Assembly (NCBI GenBank): GCA_023263825.1
Contig: JALQUJ010000081.1
Coordinates: 1 to 5,549 of the forward strand
Source: Porticoccus sp.
GTDB taxonomy: Bacteria; Pseudomonadota; Gammaproteobacteria; Pseudomonadales; Porticoccaceae
Length of the DNA: 5,549 nucleotides
Direction: 5' to 3'
The translations under genes were made by a program, and so were the position numbers. Within the stretch, counting starts at the first letter, position 1, and each line of letters begins with the position of its first letter. Shown here piece after piece: positions 5,466 through 5,549 of the stretch. The notes beneath the pieces were generated by a model that saw only the letters and a list, made by a program, of their open reading frames with translations, was not told the origin of the DNA and did not search any database.

Positions 5466-5549
5466 ATGGTCAAGCCTCACGAGCAATTAGTACTGGTTAG
5501 CTCAACGCTTCACAGCGCTTCCACACCCAGCCTATCAACGTCCTAGTCT
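5466..5549 (-). rRNA. rrl: 23S ribosomal RNA, 3' end (partial)
   Basis: The minus strand from the right edge reads AGACTAGGACGTTGATAGGC, then GTTGAGCTAACCAGTACTAAT, then CGTGAGGCTTGACCAT. This matches the conserved 3' terminus of bacterial 23S rRNA and its GCTTGACC end, which pairs with the molecule's 5' end, in the Pseudomonas-like form (E. coli has GCTTAACC). Only about 84 nt are in the window. The mature 3' end is placed near 5466 by similarity and is approximate. Confidence 0.94.

Noticed and set aside
5306..5500. Plus-strand open frame of 64 codons
   Set aside because: It crosses the 5S end, the spacer and the 23S end on the antisense strand of the rRNA operon.
1..5549. BirA operator, CRISPR array, insertion sequence ends, attachment site or tRNA
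   Set aside because: No TTGTAAACC-type biotin operator, no spaced direct repeats of CRISPR type, no transposase, no terminal inverted repeats and no tRNA cloverleaf were seen by eye.

Overview
The window looks like the chromosome of a gammaproteobacterium of moderate to low GC, probably marine and related to the Pseudomonas/Cellvibrio side of the class. The evidence is the 5S and 23S rRNA sequence style, the Pseudomonas-like CoaX and BirA, and the gene order rRNA operon / birA / pantothenate kinase / SPOR protein. No species can be named from the sequence alone.

Layout, left to right. At 1-1172 and on to 2233 is a tightly packed minus-strand cluster, read right to left: birA (biotin protein ligase and repressor), coaX (type III pantothenate kinase, overlapping birA by 4 bp) and, 2 bp further on, the start of a membrane-anchored protein with an acidic linker. 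That last protein runs off the left edge where a SPOR domain should begin. Upstream of birA, on the same strand, is a TauE/SafE-family permease (2317-3123). A 318-bp divergent intergenic region (3124-3441) holds a perfect 7+7 inverted repeat and AT-rich possible promoter elements. On the plus strand, 3442-4956 encodes a malonyl-CoA synthetase (MatB type) with a good ribosome binding site, closed by a hairpin terminator at 5012-5044. The right end is the 3' end of a minus-strand rRNA operon: the last ~84 nt of 23S rRNA, a spacer without tRNA, 5S rRNA, and a strong terminator at 5157-5192.

The genes share a metabolic theme. CoaX starts CoA synthesis. BirA biotinylates the carrier subunit of acetyl-CoA carboxylase, the usual source of malonyl-CoA. 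MatB makes malonyl-CoA directly from malonate and CoA. Whether they work together physiologically is inference; birA-coaX sitting beside an rRNA operon is an old conserved arrangement, and the permease/matB pair looks inserted into it.

No complete new defence or mobile system is visible. The most unusual points are a five-copy 18-bp tandem repeat that adds a 30-residue hexapeptide insert to BirA; a nine-G run at the birA/coaX junction where one extra G would fuse the two enzymes in frame; a second G run (eight) inside coaX; and a small unexplained unit between the matB and rRNA terminators with a TATAAT box, a hairpin, a short cysteine-containing reading frame and a terminator.
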